Positions 11,630 to 23,305 of a DNA stretch of 64,000 nucleotides are shown piece after piece. The notes beneath the pieces are model-generated. The model was not told the origin of the DNA and ran no database searches. It saw only the letters and a list, made by a program, of their open reading frames with translations. This stretch comes from Carnegiea gigantea. Taxonomy: Eukaryota > Streptophyta > Magnoliopsida > Caryophyllales > Cactaceae. The first letter of the stretch is position 1. Every line of letters starts with the position of its first letter. The DNA is taken from NCBI GenBank assembly GCA_029747015.1, contig JAKOGI010000105.1, positions 777,933 through 841,932 on the forward strand, in the 5' to 3' direction. Position numbers and translations under genes: made by a program.

Positions 11630-12830
11630 AATACAAAAAGGGCCCTTGGTGAAGGGACCATTGAGGTTGCTTCGTGAGGTCGTTGCCAAGGAGCTTGAAA
11701 GGTCAGACCTCTATTCCAGGGTAGGAAATAACATGAATAGAATCCATCATGAAGATGATGGTTATACTACCAAATCAACAGCAACTTATATGGATGACCT
11801 GCTAGCCTAAATGGAAACCCAGTTTGATGCTAAATTTAATGAGCAACAAAAGCTCATAAGTGACCTCACCTAAAAGAGGGATGAACATGAGACTCAAAAT
11901 GAAAAGAGGCATTCACTTTATTCATTGGTCCACGAGGAAAATCCATCGCCAACGGACCAGAGGATTAATAAGTTGAACCAACTGCTAAAAATCTTTCAAC
12001 TGTTGGGGAAAAAATTTATGGACCCAACCTTTCTTTGTCAATGTGAACAGGGAAATTCTCTTCTAACTTTTTGCTTCTCAAAAATTTAAAATTTACAAGC
12101 TTAGGAAACTTGCGCTTTCATTTGAGGAATTTCATTAATATTATGAGCCTAGAACTACAAGAGGTCATCACTTGGGAAAGCATAACCAAAGAATTCTTAT
12201 CATAATATTCCTACTACAAGGAGTTGCACACGTATTACACTAAATGACTTAGAATTATTAAAACTAGGAGAAAAAGAAAGTTTCCTAGACTTTTTTGATC
12301 ATTGGAGGGCAAAATGTACAGTTTCAACCATATGACTCAATTCTCACCAAAATGTACGGCTTCAACCCTTGAACACGTTCATATGACCCGATTATCACCA
12401 AAATGTACAGTTTTCACCCTTGAATACGTTGACATAATTACGCGATACTGGAATGTTGTTGGTAGAAGAAGTGTGAAAAGGCCCAAGATACTAAAGTAAT
12501 AAGAATTGCTTTGAGCATAAGAAGGCAGCTACAACCTCTAATACTAAAGCAATAAATGAGATTAATGCAGTGGAATCCCCAAACCTTATCATCCCTACAT
12601 TGTCTTCACCCCAATTAGAATGAAACCCTTAGAAGCACTGAAAAGACATAAAAACTCAAGGGTTTTTCCTACACCCAGTGCATTAGAAAGGAAAAGGGGT
12701 GAGAGATATGACATTAATGCTTACTATAAGTACAACATGGAAAAGGGCATCCCACCAATCAATGCTGGCCATTAAATCATAAAATACAAGATCTGATAGA
12801 CGTTAGGGCCCTACCCATCCTAAATACAGC
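11630..12830 (+). pseudogene. Tat/Ogre-like element: gag remnant
   Basis: Decayed gag of a Tat/Ogre-type gypsy element, read in several frames. Around 11800-11990 there is a Gln/Glu/Lys-rich helical N-terminal segment (DAKFNEQQKLISDLT). Around 12110-12320 the capsid core is recognisable only by pattern: KLRKLALSFEEF, then a piece reading FLDHWRAK-like where the family has FLDHWRAKAAQM. The 12302-12499 ORF carries a local triplication of a KMYSF-type segment. The assignment depends mainly on the better-preserved protease that follows on the same strand, so confidence is moderate. Confidence 0.5.
12310..12430 (+). repeat. Local tandem repeat inside the Tat gag remnant
   Basis: A unit beginning AAAATGTAC and ending with TATGACYCRATTNTCACC occurs almost three times in succession, starting at 12312, 12350 and 12401. 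The first unit is shorter than the second (about 39 and 51 bp), so the copies carry an internal deletion or insertion. Confidence 0.7.
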
Positions 12831-13049
12831 AAAGCCCTAAAATCAAGCTAACCCATTGAGCTTCACGCTGATAATTTTCGTCATAGAAAACAAAATTGAT
12901 CATTTGGCCCTCATTAAAAATGAAGTCAATGGAATATGGGGTAATGATCAATAAGGCACCTGTATGACTTCCCTTATCCTTAATGGAATCGTTCGGCTGA
13001 AAGCAATAAAAAGAAAGAAGCCTAGCATATCACCCATAATGGGAGATGC

Positions 13050-13900
13050 TATAAACCCTCATTCTTAATCCAAGAAAGGGAAAAACCTAGTCCGGTCATA
13101 CAACAAGAATCACAAGAGGACCTCATCCTTTCTATGTTAAAAATATCAAAGGCGGACATTATCATAAGGAAGCTCCTAACTTCCTTTATTATCCATCTGG
13201 AAGCATTCCTGAAGGCTTTTTGTAGGGATGGAAGTTCCAGTGCAAACCACATTCAAAGAGTTTATTAGTTTCTTTATAGCCCAAAGGTCGCTTTGACCAT
13301 AACTTTTAAGCTATAGACATCCCACACAAAGGGATAAAACACTATAAGGCTCTATATCTTACCATAACTTGCAGAAATAAGTTCATACCAATGCCATTTA
13401 TAGTTAATAAGTCATCAATTAACATTTGTTTGCTAAGAACAGTAACGAAATTAGGCATAACTGAAGTGGACATGACCCATTTAACCTATGACTTATAAGC
13501 ATATAGTAGTCTTAGTGATTGTCAACCTCAATGTAGTAGCCTGAGTAATAAAAAGAAACGTAGCCTTTAAAGTCAACCTCAATGTAGTAGCCTGACCAAA
13601 AAAGGGTACCGTTGAGTCTGTATAAAAAAAGTCAAGATCATAGTTAAAGGAGTTGCGTAATTATAAGTGCTAATCCGATGATCACTACTTTTGAAAAGAA
13701 ACTTCTTATCATAGAGCTTGAGTATGATGACAATGATGTAGGGATTTGAGCCTTCATAGCTAATGAATACATTATCATCAACACAGAAGATGAAGTCCCA
13801 TTTGACTTTGATTCTTTCTCAAACAAGAAGGTCAATGTCATGATGAGGAATATGTTCTACGTCCCTAGAACCCCAATTAGCGAAAAGGTCATGAATGCTT
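13050..13900 (+). pseudogene. Tat/Ogre-like element: aspartic protease region
   Basis: Matches the order of motifs before and within the protease of Tat/Ogre elements: EDLILSMLKISKADIII (family: E-ILKMLKxSEYxVVxQL), then SFIIHLEAFLKAF. Next comes GIKHYKALYLTITCRNKFI (family: GxxHNKALHIxVKCxDxI), followed directly by the active-site segment. Where the family has LIDNGSSLNV, this copy reads FIVNKSSINIC (about 13400-13435), so the catalytic Asp is replaced and the enzyme would be dead. A later VKIIVKGVA near 13635 matches the KFIVEGQL motif after the protease. The downstream part of the polyprotein resumes only at 41453. Confidence 0.65.
13519..13596 (+). repeat. Short direct repeat in the Tat protease remnant
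   Basis: GTCAACCTCAATGTAGTAGC followed by CTGA occurs twice (about 13519 and 13571), 52 bp apart. The first copy replaces protease codons, so this is a small local duplication. Confidence 0.8.
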
Positions 13901-14465
13901 GCTGCCTCTCCTAATGCAAGCCCATTTGCTCACATTTTTAGTTTGGGCCACGAGTCTACTATGAAGAGCTTCATCTAAAGATTTGAGGGTAGAAACATAA
14001 AAAACGTCTATGATGACATGCCTTCTTAACTTCCAAACCTTAACGAAACTTTCATAAAGGATGGAACAGACACATCATATCATAGGTTCCCTGAGCCAAA
14101 GCACATCATACACCTTGGAAAAGTCTCCCCTATGTCATGATTGCATTCTCACTGCATAAAAGTTGTACTTTAGCGAAAATGTCCAATCTAAAAAAGATTA
14201 GGCCGAGACAGCCAGGTTGATTTTGGGTTGCTATTAGGGGCAGATTAAAGAGAATATGAAGATCTGGAATGGATGCTAGCAATGGCAAGCCAAGAGTTTG
14301 ATCCGGGGTAGACTGACATGATGTGGACCGCCCCCAACGGGAAGAAATAGGTTGAGTTAACTATTAGAAAGGCTGAGGGCCTTATTATTGATCCCAATAA
14401 AGACTTCAATTTTGAGCCAAAATTTTTCATATGTGCAAAAGCCTGATGTGGATTTTAAGCTAAGA
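13901..14465 (+). pseudogene. Tat/Ogre-like element: protease-RT linker
   Basis: Degraded sequence in line with the preceding protease: blocks such as EEFDPG, KKVELTIRKAEGLIIDP and PNKDFNFEPKFF fit the acidic linker that comes before RT in this clade. An RT of about 1 kb should follow but is absent. The sequence is cut at about 14465-14470 by the LTR of element F. Confidence 0.4.
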
Positions 14466-14470
14466 TCACT

Positions 14471-16230
14471 TGTCAACTACTGTCTATAGGATGTCGATCC
14501 CTTGAAGAAGAATAGTAATTTTAGCTTTTTAAATTGAAACAATAATTCAATCGATGAGTTCAATTATCAGTAAGAATTAAAAAACAAAAAAAAAAGAAAA
14601 TGTCTCAAGAAAATAGGAGAAATCAAACTAGAGAAAGATTGAAGGCTTCGGATTTCACTAGTTACCCAAAAATTGCATTACTAACTCAAATGGGGGTTTC
14701 GTTAGTCCCTTATTCAACCTAAGCTGCTAGCATTATGCCATAAATTAGAAGATGAATTATAATTATCAAATTATATTATTTATCAAGTACTTAGCATGAA
14801 TTATTCTTCTTAGACATAAGTGATCTAATTTTTAGGATAAATTATTCAATTTAAATAATTATAATTTTAAGCCCTATTGCATAATATCATATTAGCCTAC
14901 AAGGTCTAATATATATTTGAGATACCAACTCAAACTATTGTAATCAACATCAATAGACAATGGCACTAAAATGCCTGAATAGGTTAGGATCCAGTTTAAA
15001 CTTAAAATTACACAATGTAAGAGACAAAAACAGCCCCAAAAGAAATTAGCAAGGCATATTATAAATCATTAGTCTATCTTAATCCAAGCTATGAGTAGTT
15101 TAGCCAGCCATATCTAGCCAAAATACAATTGAAATAGGTCAGCCCATGTTTTCCATTAGTGGTATATTTCACTCCCTATGGCCAAACTTGTATACTCAAT
15201 TGCATAAAATCAAAATATTAAGCGCAAACACTCTAAATTGACTCACAAGTGAAATGAGAAGAGAAAAGAAAATAGGTAATAAAGCTTATTTTTATCTAAA
15301 TCCCTCAACCCAAATGGTTTTGTCGTACAAATGACTCTCTACTCTCTAAGGAAAAATGGAAGATAAAAGATGCGGGAACAGAGGAATGCTTGGATGCCTG
15401 GATGAATGAATGGATGAGTGAATGATGGGTTTTCTCATCCCTTGGCCCCTTCTTACACTGAAAATTCAGGCCTCTTCCTACTATAAAATTTACTCTAAAT
15501 TTAACTAGAGCTACTAGTAGGTTGTCGTTTCTGGTCAGCTGAGCTTCAGTGTTTCGGGTAAAAAGTTGGAAATTGAATGTGAGTTTTGACTCACATACTG
15601 TTGTAGAGCTGGATATGTGAGTGAATTAAGGTGCTTGTGTTATAAATATGAGTTAGGGAGGCATGGTTGGACAAGTTGGACCGAAGAAAGCATGCCCAAA
15701 CATGGACAAGGGAGAAGAGTGGGGTGCTTAGCTAAAATCGGCCCTGTTTGGCAAGATGAAGCCCAAGCAGCTGCTAGGCAGAGAAAGGCTAGCTGCTAAC
15801 TGAGGGGAAGCAGATAGGCTAATTGGATGTGAGTTTGTGTCGCAATCTTCACAGTCAGGCCCATTTTAAGCAGAGAGAGCAAGTGGGGAAGAGAGGCCAC
15901 TGGACCGCACTGACTAGGCCTACAGTGAGAGGAGCAAGAGATGGAGTAAGCTGAGAGGAGAACAGAGTCACGAGCTAGGATGAAGAAACGAAATGGGCCA
16001 CCGAATGCTGAAGAACAGGCGCAACTGGGCTGGGCTCTTGAGCATTGCGCATGTGTGAGCTTGGTTCAAAACCGAGTCGAATTGATCAAGTCCATGGACA
16101 AATTCATTGGTTTATTTTCACCTAAAAATCATATAAAATATGAACTATTCTCTCTTTAAAATTCATTATAAAGACTTAAAAGTAGGTAAAATGAAGGGTA
16201 AAAGTACATATAAAATACAATTTATCAACT
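14471..16230 (-). repeat. Element F 3' LTR
   Basis: About 1.76 kb LTR on the minus strand. It begins TGATAAATTGTATTTTATAT at 16230, directly after a purine-rich run, and ends near 14471 with TTGACA. The TGATAA start is shared with the other Athila-like LTRs in the window, and the CCATC-type GATCGACATCC block near the end is typical of this group. It holds a GC-richer stretch (15500-16060) and a short GGAT/GAAT repeat (15385-15425). The left edge is inferred: the next five bases outward are TCACT. Confidence 0.6.
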
Positions 16231-16242
16231 CTTTCACGTCAA
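16231..16242 (-). other. Element F polypurine tract
   Basis: On the minus strand CGTGAAAGAGT sits directly before the LTR start TGATAA. It is a degraded form of the GGGGAGT tract seen next to the LTRs of E and D. Confidence 0.55.
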
Positions 16243-17290
16243 AACATTGCTATTCCTTGAGCAAAGAATAGCAATAATGCGTATATTTATTCAACTCATT
16301 AAGTCGAACAAGATTAGGGAAGAAATCAAGTAGTCTAACTATGAATGTCCACTTTAAATCATATAAATCATTCACTATGAACGTTTTCAACAAAATCAAT
16401 AGGGCAAGACTCAAGCAAATTAAGCGCACAATGAAACCATGTAACAAACCTTTAGTACTAAATTTCATCCCATATAACAAAAATCAAAAGTGCATCTTTA
16501 AAATATAGTCCCTAGCACAAAAAATTTATTAGTTTTTTTTTTTTACTTCAAATTTTTTTTTTTTGGGAACTTTTCCAAAAGTTACTCGTTTCCATATGCT
16601 TTCTTGAGCGGATAAAGATATGAATAAAGATAACATTCAGAGAAGCACTTAGTACATATTCAAACAATTAAGGATATTAATATAGACAGAACTGGATATT
16701 GGTACCAGAATCGGAACTTAATTAATTTTATTTATTTATTTATTTATTGAAAGCCAATGGTGAACTCAACACCTATCAAATACGCATAATGACATTGAAA
16801 ATGGGGCTACACCTAAACTCAAAATCGGTTACGTAGTGGCATCAGCACAACAAGAATTGTGGCCTTTAACTAGTCAATGCTAGAAATAATCTCTAATAAA
16901 CGTGGGTCGCATGGATCACATCTACATAATGGGAGTCGAACATGTATAATTAAATCACCCAATCCCTTTTCAAAATCAAATTGACCTAAAGATTTTCAAG
17001 TTAAATTATCCTCAAAATTTTCAATTTCCCTTCATCCAACACCTAATCTTGTGTTGTCCTCAATGTAGAAGATAATAATGAAGAGAGAAATGAAGAAAAC
17101 ATCAATACAATTTGATAGCATGAGAAAGCATTTACACATATGCCCAACAATCTAACTCCAATATTAGCTTCAAAACCACCACTAGCTAGAATAGCCAAAA
17201 ACCAACTGAAGCACCACACTCTAAAATATAAACACACCGTGAATAAAAAGAAAACAAAAACAAAAGACTCAAATTCACCCAAAAAGATTC
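16243..17290 (-). other. Element F 3' untranslated region
   Basis: Non-coding region between pol and the 3' LTR. It contains two T-rich runs on the plus strand (16532-16564), a TTTA microsatellite (about 16727-16748), and at 17051-17066 the hairpin-type motif shared with B, C and D (minus strand ACATTGAGGACAACAC, the right arm degraded). The open stretches at 16250-16480 and 17043-17306 have no resemblance to known proteins. Confidence 0.6.
16727..16748 (+). repeat. TTTA microsatellite
   Basis: About five and a half units of TTTA. Confidence 0.9.
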
Positions 17291-17310
17291 GGTTGCTTAC
17301 CAACAAGCAC
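17291..17310 (-). other. Conserved post-pol motif of element F
   Basis: On the minus strand it reads GTGCTTGTTGGTAAGCAACC, close to the motif GCGCTTNTTGGGAGGCAACC that follows pol in plant Athila-like elements. The same motif lies at 25826-25847 in element C. Confidence 0.65.
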
Positions 17311-17379
17311 GAAGTTTTGTGTTTTCAACAAGATAAGGTCCCATACATTTTTCATAAGAGACTAGGTCTATTAGAATGA

Positions 17380-17802
17380 CGAATTGCATTAAACCAGGGT
17401 CAACCTTATTAGTCACAATAGGTTTTAAAAGTTGACCATTGACCATAAGAACTCGGCCATCTTAGGGATCCAAGATTTGGACTCCCCCAGAGGAAAACAC
17501 TTATTGGACAATAAAAAGACCATCACTTCTAGATCTCAACTTGCCAGGAACAACTTAAACTTAGAGTTAAAAAGGTAAACCTTCTGATTAGGTTCAAAAG
17601 ACTTACGAGAAATCATTTTATCATGAAGAGCTTTAGTTTTGGCTTTATAAATCTTAGCAATATCATAAGCTTCACTACGCAATTCATCTAACTCATTTAA
17701 TTGAATCCTACAATTAGAATCCACTTGTTGCATGTCAAAATTAAAAACTTTAATAGCCCAAAAAGCACAGTGTTTATCAAAAGGAAGTAGGTAAGAAGAC
17801 AT
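17380..17802 (-). pseudogene. Element F: C-terminal part of integrase/pol
   Basis: The end of an Athila-type pol. The 17536-17802 block reads FNFDMQQ, LQLNELDELRSEAYDIAKIY (read IQLNELDELRSEAYDIAKIY here) and KAKTKALHDKMISRKSFEPN. It then continues in another frame with PGKLRSRSDG, the hallmark LRSRWDGPF box of this clade. The last recognisable block, about 17390-17485, reads VQILDP then GRVLMVNGQLLKPI, matching the family's FKVNGQRLKP ending. There is no chromodomain, as expected for Athila-like elements. Confidence 0.8.
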
Positions 17803-18720
17803 CCCTATGGGAGTTTAGAAGCAGTACGATATGTCCAAAAAGCATCATACAATCTCAAAGCCCAGTCTTCCCTATTAGATTGAATTTTTTTTCTCAAGTA
17901 TGGACTTGATCTCATAATAAGACACCTTAACTTGACCCCTAGTATGAGGGTAATAAGGGGTAGCTATCTTATGTTTCACGAAATTCTTTCTAAGCAAAGT
18001 CTCAAAAGACTGGTGACAAAAGTGACTACCTCCATCATTGATAAGATCTCTAAAGGTCCCATATCGATAAAATATGTACCCTTTCACAAATTTGAGCACA
18101 ACCTTCTGGTCATTAGTCCTAGTAGCCTGAGCTTCCACCCACTTTAAAACATAATCAACAGAAACCAATATGTAAAGAAAGCCAAAAGCTGGGGGAAAGG
18201 AATCCATGAAATTAATGTCCTACACATCAAATATCTCAACAAGTAGAATAGGGAAAGAGGCATCATATCACGATGGGACAGAGAATCTGTACGTTGATAA
18301 CGCTCACACGTAAGACAGAAACGGTGAGCATCAGAAATAGAGTGGGCCCAATGCAACCCACTCTGTAGGACTTTAGGAACTATTCTACAACCTCCAAAAT
18401 GACCACCACAAGGATAAGAGTGATAAATGTTAGAATACTATGAAATTCACTCTAAGGGAGATACCTACGGGCCACATGGTCTATAAAATGTTTGGAAAGA
18501 TAAGGGTCTTCCCAATAGTAATGCCTTACTTAGAAGAAGAACCTATCTTTTTCTTGTTTAGACCAGTGAAGAGGGATCTTTCCAGCAATACGGTAATTCA
18601 CATGGTTAGCAAACCAAGGGAGAGGGGCATACGACACATCAAACCATTGCTTATTAGGAAAATGGTCGGACAATTCAGCTAAGTCATCACTATACTTAGT
18701 ACAAATTCTATACAAGTGGT
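17803..18720 (-). pseudogene. Element F: integrase core and zinc domain
   Basis: Integrase that would insert the cDNA. The N-terminal zinc domain is visible as YPCGGHFGG, then CLTCERYQRTDSL (18144-18356). The catalytic core (17875-18207) reads MDSFPPAFGFLYILVSVDYV with VEAQATRTNDQKVVLKFV. The second Asp is kept in LINDGGSHF. The third catalytic residue is lost: the family's GQVEVSNREIKSILE reads GQVKVSYYEIKSILE here, Glu replaced by Lys. The two open blocks overlap in different frames, so at least one frameshift separates them. Enzymatically dead. Confidence 0.85.
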
Positions 18721-19123
18721 CTGCAACTAAATTTTCAGAATGCTTCCTCTCCTTTATCAGAATGTCACACTCTTAGAGCAACAAGATCCATCTAATGAGT
18801 ATTAATTTAGTGTCATTCTTGGCCAACAAGTGTTTCAGTACATCATGATAAACAAATACAATGACTTTTGAACATAAAAGTTATGGATTGAATTTATTAA
18901 GTGCAAATACTACAGCTAGCAACTCATTTTTAGTAGAAAAATGATTCACAGCATATGACATAAGGCATTCTATTCCCCCTTTGATCCAAGACAACCCCAA
19001 TAGCACAATTAGATGCATCATACATAATCTCAAACAGAAGAGAAAAATTAGGGGGCTGCACAATAGGGACTGATACCAATAAACATAGGAGGTTTTCAAA
19101 CGCTTCCACACAAGACTCATCAA
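18721..19123 (-). pseudogene. Element F: RNase H
   Basis: RNase H of the Athila-like pol. MYDASNCAIGVVLDQRGN keeps the first acidic residue, followed by ELLAVVFALNKF (the Glu). The downstream part (to 18730) decays into stops. The open block at 18881-19123 and the preceding block overlap in different frames. Confidence 0.8.
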
Positions 19124-19980
19124 TCACAAAAGAAGCATCTTTATTAACGAGATCAGTAAGTCGATGAGCCACTTTGCTAAAATCCTTAATAAATCTCCTA
19201 TAGAAAAAAACATGGCCAGGTAAAGATCTTATTTGCCTCATGAAAGAAGGTATAGGCATATTAGAAACTAGATCAACCTTGGCTATATCAATCATAATCC
19301 CTCTTTTAGACACTTTATTATCCAACATAATCACTTCTTGGACCTGAAATGCTTATTTTCCCAACTCAAAACAAGATTCACTACTTCACATCTTTTCAGC
19401 ATAGTCGATAAATTAGCACACATCAAATAAAGAACCAAACACATAGAAATCATCCATATACACCCTTATGAAATTATCAGTATAGTCAGAAAATATGGCC
19501 ATCAAGCATCTTTAAAGTGTGAAAGGAGCATTAGAAAGGACCCTTTGATAGGAAAATGTACCTGATGGGCATGTATATGTAATTTTCTCTTGATCCTCAA
19601 GATAAACAGGCATTTAGTTGTAACCAGAATACCCATCTAGATAGCAATAGAAACTTTGTCCTGGTAATCTTTCTAAATTTTGATCAATGGGGTGGGGTAG
19701 GATGGTCTTTTCTTGTGAAAGAATTTAGTTTTCTATAATCAATACACACCCTCAATACCATCGTCTCTTTAGTAGGAATTAGTTCATAGTCATTATTCTT
19801 CACCATAGTTGAGCCAACTTTATGGGGATTACTTAAACTAGATTGACCGATTGGTTATGAAAAATAGTGTAGATAATGCTTGCATCCAAAAAGCTTTACT
19901 ACCGTTATCTGAACAACTTTTTTCAGACAAGGGTTCAGCCTACGTTATGCTTGCCTAACATGTTTGGCATCGTCCTCTAA
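18930..19980 (-). pseudogene. Element F: reverse transcriptase
   Basis: RT of the Athila-like element. The active site is intact as VYMDDFYVFGSLFDVC (near 19440-19480). The thumb/connection block (18930-19334) reads NKVSKRGIMIDIAKVDLVSN, then RSLPGHVFFYRRFIKDFSKV. The fingers/palm codons between 19500 and 19980 are recognisable only in pieces (for example a CLDGYSG-like segment near 19620-19640) and contain stops. The order PR-RT-RH-INT on one strand is normal. Confidence 0.85.
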
Positions 19981-20934
19981 GTGAATTCTATAAAAGCAAA
20001 TTTAGTTGGACTAATCCCTTCCAAATTGACAACCGACCAACCAATACCACTTCATGATTAGACAAGACACGAATCAACTCTTCCTTTTCATCACAAGATA
20101 AGAGAGTAGACATGATGATATGTAGGGTCTCTTCAGGGTCTAGAAACACACACTTGAGCGAATCAGGCAGAGATTTTAACACAAGTTTAGGTGGAGAGAT
20201 AATGGAAGGTGGCATAGGAGAACTTACCAAACGGGGAAAAGGTTCATAAGCGGACAAGCAAGAGGACGACTCAAGATGAGGAGAGAGTAGAATCCATCTC
20301 ATCTGCACTTCCAGGGTCGAATTAGCTCAATCCTCATGTGAAAAAGAGGTTCCCAAGGGATCATTATTCAACATAGAAGGTCAAGCCTCTTGAACCATTT
20401 CATCAATCACATGAATAAAATACTATTCAGATTCATCTTCAAACATAGGTTGAGAAGAAGTTTCTAAAATGTTAAGTCTAACCCTCATGTTCATGACCAA
20501 GACATTTACCACCCCTGACCTACAATTAATGGTGGCATTAGATGCAGCCACAAGGGACATTCTATAATAAGAGGAATTTAGCATGACTACGGTCTATGTC
20601 CAATACAACAAAGTCAATAGAAAATATTCCTTTAAAAATTTAAACCAAAACATCATCTATTCGCCACCAAGTGTCCTTATTGACATATCAGCGAGCTTAA
20701 GGGTACAGTTGGAAGGTTCAATTCAACCAATCCCTACTCTAAATAAATAGAATACAATATCAAATTAACACTACAACCCAAATCAAAAAGTGTCTTTTCA
20801 ATTTTGTGATTACCAATGTAGCATGAGATAGTAGAAGCACCAGGATCTTTAAACTTAGGTGCAGTGTTAAATCTCAGAATTAAGCTCACTTGTTCACTTT
20901 GAAGAATCTTTTTAGACTTGTCATCTAAGATTTC
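19981..20934 (-). pseudogene. Element F: protease and protease-RT linker
   Basis: The protease block (20734 to 20934) reads KFKDPGASTISCYIGNHKI then EKTLFDLGCSVNLILYSIYL, with the Athila-type active site DLGCS (family DLGAS). The linker (19988-20308) reads PPKLVLKSLPDSLKCVFLDP with EETLHIIMSTLL. It also has EKEELIRVLSNHE, the conserved region before RT in this clade. The right part of the protease and all of gag are missing because the LTR of element E begins at 20935. F's own gag and 5' LTR were not found to the right. Confidence 0.85.
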
Positions 20935-22187
20935 TGACCACTGCCATAAGTACACGGGTAGTCGTAGTATAAATAAAAAGATCATTCTCGGGGACCAAAG
21001 TAAACTATTGAGCTTTGTCTGTGAGAATATGCTAAGCAAATACTAAATCAAGGGGTTTTGATTCAACAACTTCAAATCTACTAATTCTAAATTTAATCTA
21101 GAAGAAACGCCTATGGATTTATGCAGTTAAGAACGGTGATTGGATCAAAATGATAAACATGTGCTTTTGTCTAATAGGATAATTTAGAGGAATTGCAATC
21201 TATTTAGAATTTAGTCTATTCTTTCCAAATCAACCAAATTGCCTAAACTAAGTAAAAGTCGTTCTTTCAAACTAATTTGTCTTAATCCAGGTTAGATATT
21301 TTTCATTACTCTCAAGTCCTCTTAACATGTAAATCTCTCTTTTGAGTCAACGCTATGTGAGGTTTTATCAGGAAGTCTAATAATCAAATGTCACCTTTCA
21401 GTTTTTCACTCAATTGTTTCAAATGTGCAAGCAAACTTTAGCCAAAAAGCCACTCACAACATAAAAATCATTTGACAAAGCGAAATCAAACCAATCATGA
21501 ATCAATGCACAATTCTAATGATAAACATTATCCAACTACACTTTCATTTACAAATAAATCGCTAGATAAAATACTACTCACACATGATTAAAGATTCAAC
21601 AACCAACTAATTATTCAGTGAAAATCTAATAGTGAAGGGCTTGACAAAGACAACCTTTAACCAAGGGCTTCAAACTGCCTTAAAACTGAACTCACGCTCA
21701 GGATTTCTCACTTAATCACCAATCAAGCTAAAAGAAAAAAATCCTAAATAAACAGTAAAATTTTGGGAAAGAAAATGAACTAAATTATGCTTTTTTCTCC
21801 TCTCTGTTTCTACTGGTTAAAAACAAGGTTTTATAGAAGAACATGGGCATTTTTAAGCACACAGCCAAAGGAAGATGAAGAGGCCATAGCTACATAGCTC
21901 ACTATAGCCCGTGGCAGGCACCATGGGTTGACCGTGTTCCTAGCTAGAACTAAATTTCTGCTCTTCTCTTCCTGCACAGGCATAGCCTCACATGGGTGTC
22001 GATGGAGGAGTTCAAAATACATCCAATGAGGGTCAAACGCTAGCTCAAAATGGCCTAAAATTCTACAAAATACATCAAACAACCATGGCCAAGCATAAAT
22101 CGATAATAGGAGTACAAATGGTAAGTTAAATCACATAATTCTTCTAAAAATGTGGCAAAATGGTCCTAAAATTATGTATACATACCA
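20935..22187 (-). repeat. Element E 3' LTR (LTR1)
   Basis: About 1.25 kb LTR on the minus strand, member of a family with two other copies here: LTR2 (23306-24547, plus) and LTR3 (60956-62107, minus). Its ends match theirs: plus-strand left edge TGACCACTGCC and right edge ATGTATACATACCA, where about 10 bases of the usual terminal TTAAGCACTT are missing. It is inserted inside the protease of F; the five bases to the left are ATTTC. The sequence to the right is E's polypurine tract and 3' region. Confidence 0.8.
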
Positions 22188-22200
22188 GACTCCCCCATGT
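22188..22200 (-). other. Element E polypurine tract
   Basis: Minus strand ACATGGGGGAGTC lies directly before the LTR, in the position and with the sequence expected for a plus-strand primer. Confidence 0.75.
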
Positions 22201-23175
22201 TTAAACTGTTGCTTATCCCCAAGCAAAACTAAAACCAAAAATTAAGAAAGAATATACACAACCTCCTCAAGATAGACATAGGTAACATTCCAATGGCAAA
22301 GCTGATCCAAAGGTAGCCCAAAAAGATGCAAAAGTCATTTAGCAAACAAATTAGGGAATGAAAAGTTTGAAAATCACTTGATAAACCACAATGTCAAATT
22401 TAAATCAATCCCCCCAAATCAGCAAATACATTCAACACATGAAACAAATAAAGCTAGCAAGGCCAATAAAACCTCACTATAGTTATGTGGCACTCATCAC
22501 TCATGTGCTTGAAAATATATATATAAGGGTACCCTTAATTCTTATTCCTTAGACTCAAATATACCATAAGCTTAACAAGACTTTCAAATTTGCCATTACT
22601 GAAATGCAAAACATACTAGATAATAATGAGGACTTTCATAAGGTTGTGATGGGGCCATGGTTAAAGGTAAGAGGGGAACAAATGTTATTGAAAATGTGGA
22701 GCTAGTAGCCATAGACTAAGAGCCAAATGTTTCCAATACATCATTACAACATCCTCCTTAAACCAATACGATTTAGCAACAAAATACATCCCAATTGAGG
22801 AGATAAAAGTTGAAAGACCACCATAAAAATTGACAATTCCAACAACGCTAACACTCTCTTTATTATTCACTTTTTTTTTGGTGCTCTTTTTTCTTTGTTC
22901 TTTTTTTGTTTTGTGGTTTTTTTCTTTTTTTCTTTTATTTTCTGTTTTTTTTTTTTTTTCAAAAGAGTTAGCCAAGGGAAATCCATACCAAACTTTGAAT
23001 GCCAACCCTTCTCTAAACTTTATACAAAAAGAACATGGGATTTTCTTTTTTTGAACAAGATCAAACATAACAACCAAAATCCACTAAAAGATCTCAATAC
23101 TGCTTACTAACTTCTAATCAAACTTGATGCTAAAAATTGCTCCTCTAGTCTTGGCTTAAGGGTGAGGTAATCATT
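22201..23175 (-). other. Element E 3' untranslated region
   Basis: Non-coding 3' region, clearly homologous along most of its length to the same region in D (62120-63085) and B (35460-36115). It contains a T-rich run on the plus strand (22871-22960; purine-rich on the element's own strand) between two conserved blocks, TTATTATTCAC and AAAAGAGTTAGCCAAGG. Similarity to D stops at about 23175, so the upstream part of E is gone. The 130-codon ORF over the homopurine run is low-complexity. Confidence 0.75.
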
Positions 23176-23305
23176 ACTTTTTTTGCCACAAATATATTTT
23201 AGGAGCTAATATATTTTAGGATTTTTCTTTCTTGCTTAACATATGGTTAATATATTTTTTTGCTCCTAAAACTATGATTTTGACCATATGAATTTGGGGG
23301 AAGTT
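23176..23305. other. AT-rich sequence left of the solo LTR
   Basis: Unassigned, with several ATATATTTTAGG-like motifs. Together with 24553-24854 it seems to be one piece split by the solo LTR. The outer edges read CATTAC (23172-23177) and GTAATG (24855-24860), a weak inverted repeat. Confidence 0.35.

Noticed and set aside
22685..23110. Lys- or Phe-rich ORFs over the homopurine run (also near 35806, 59508 and 62799)
   Set aside because: They are produced by low-complexity DNA; the frame and sequence are not conserved between copies.
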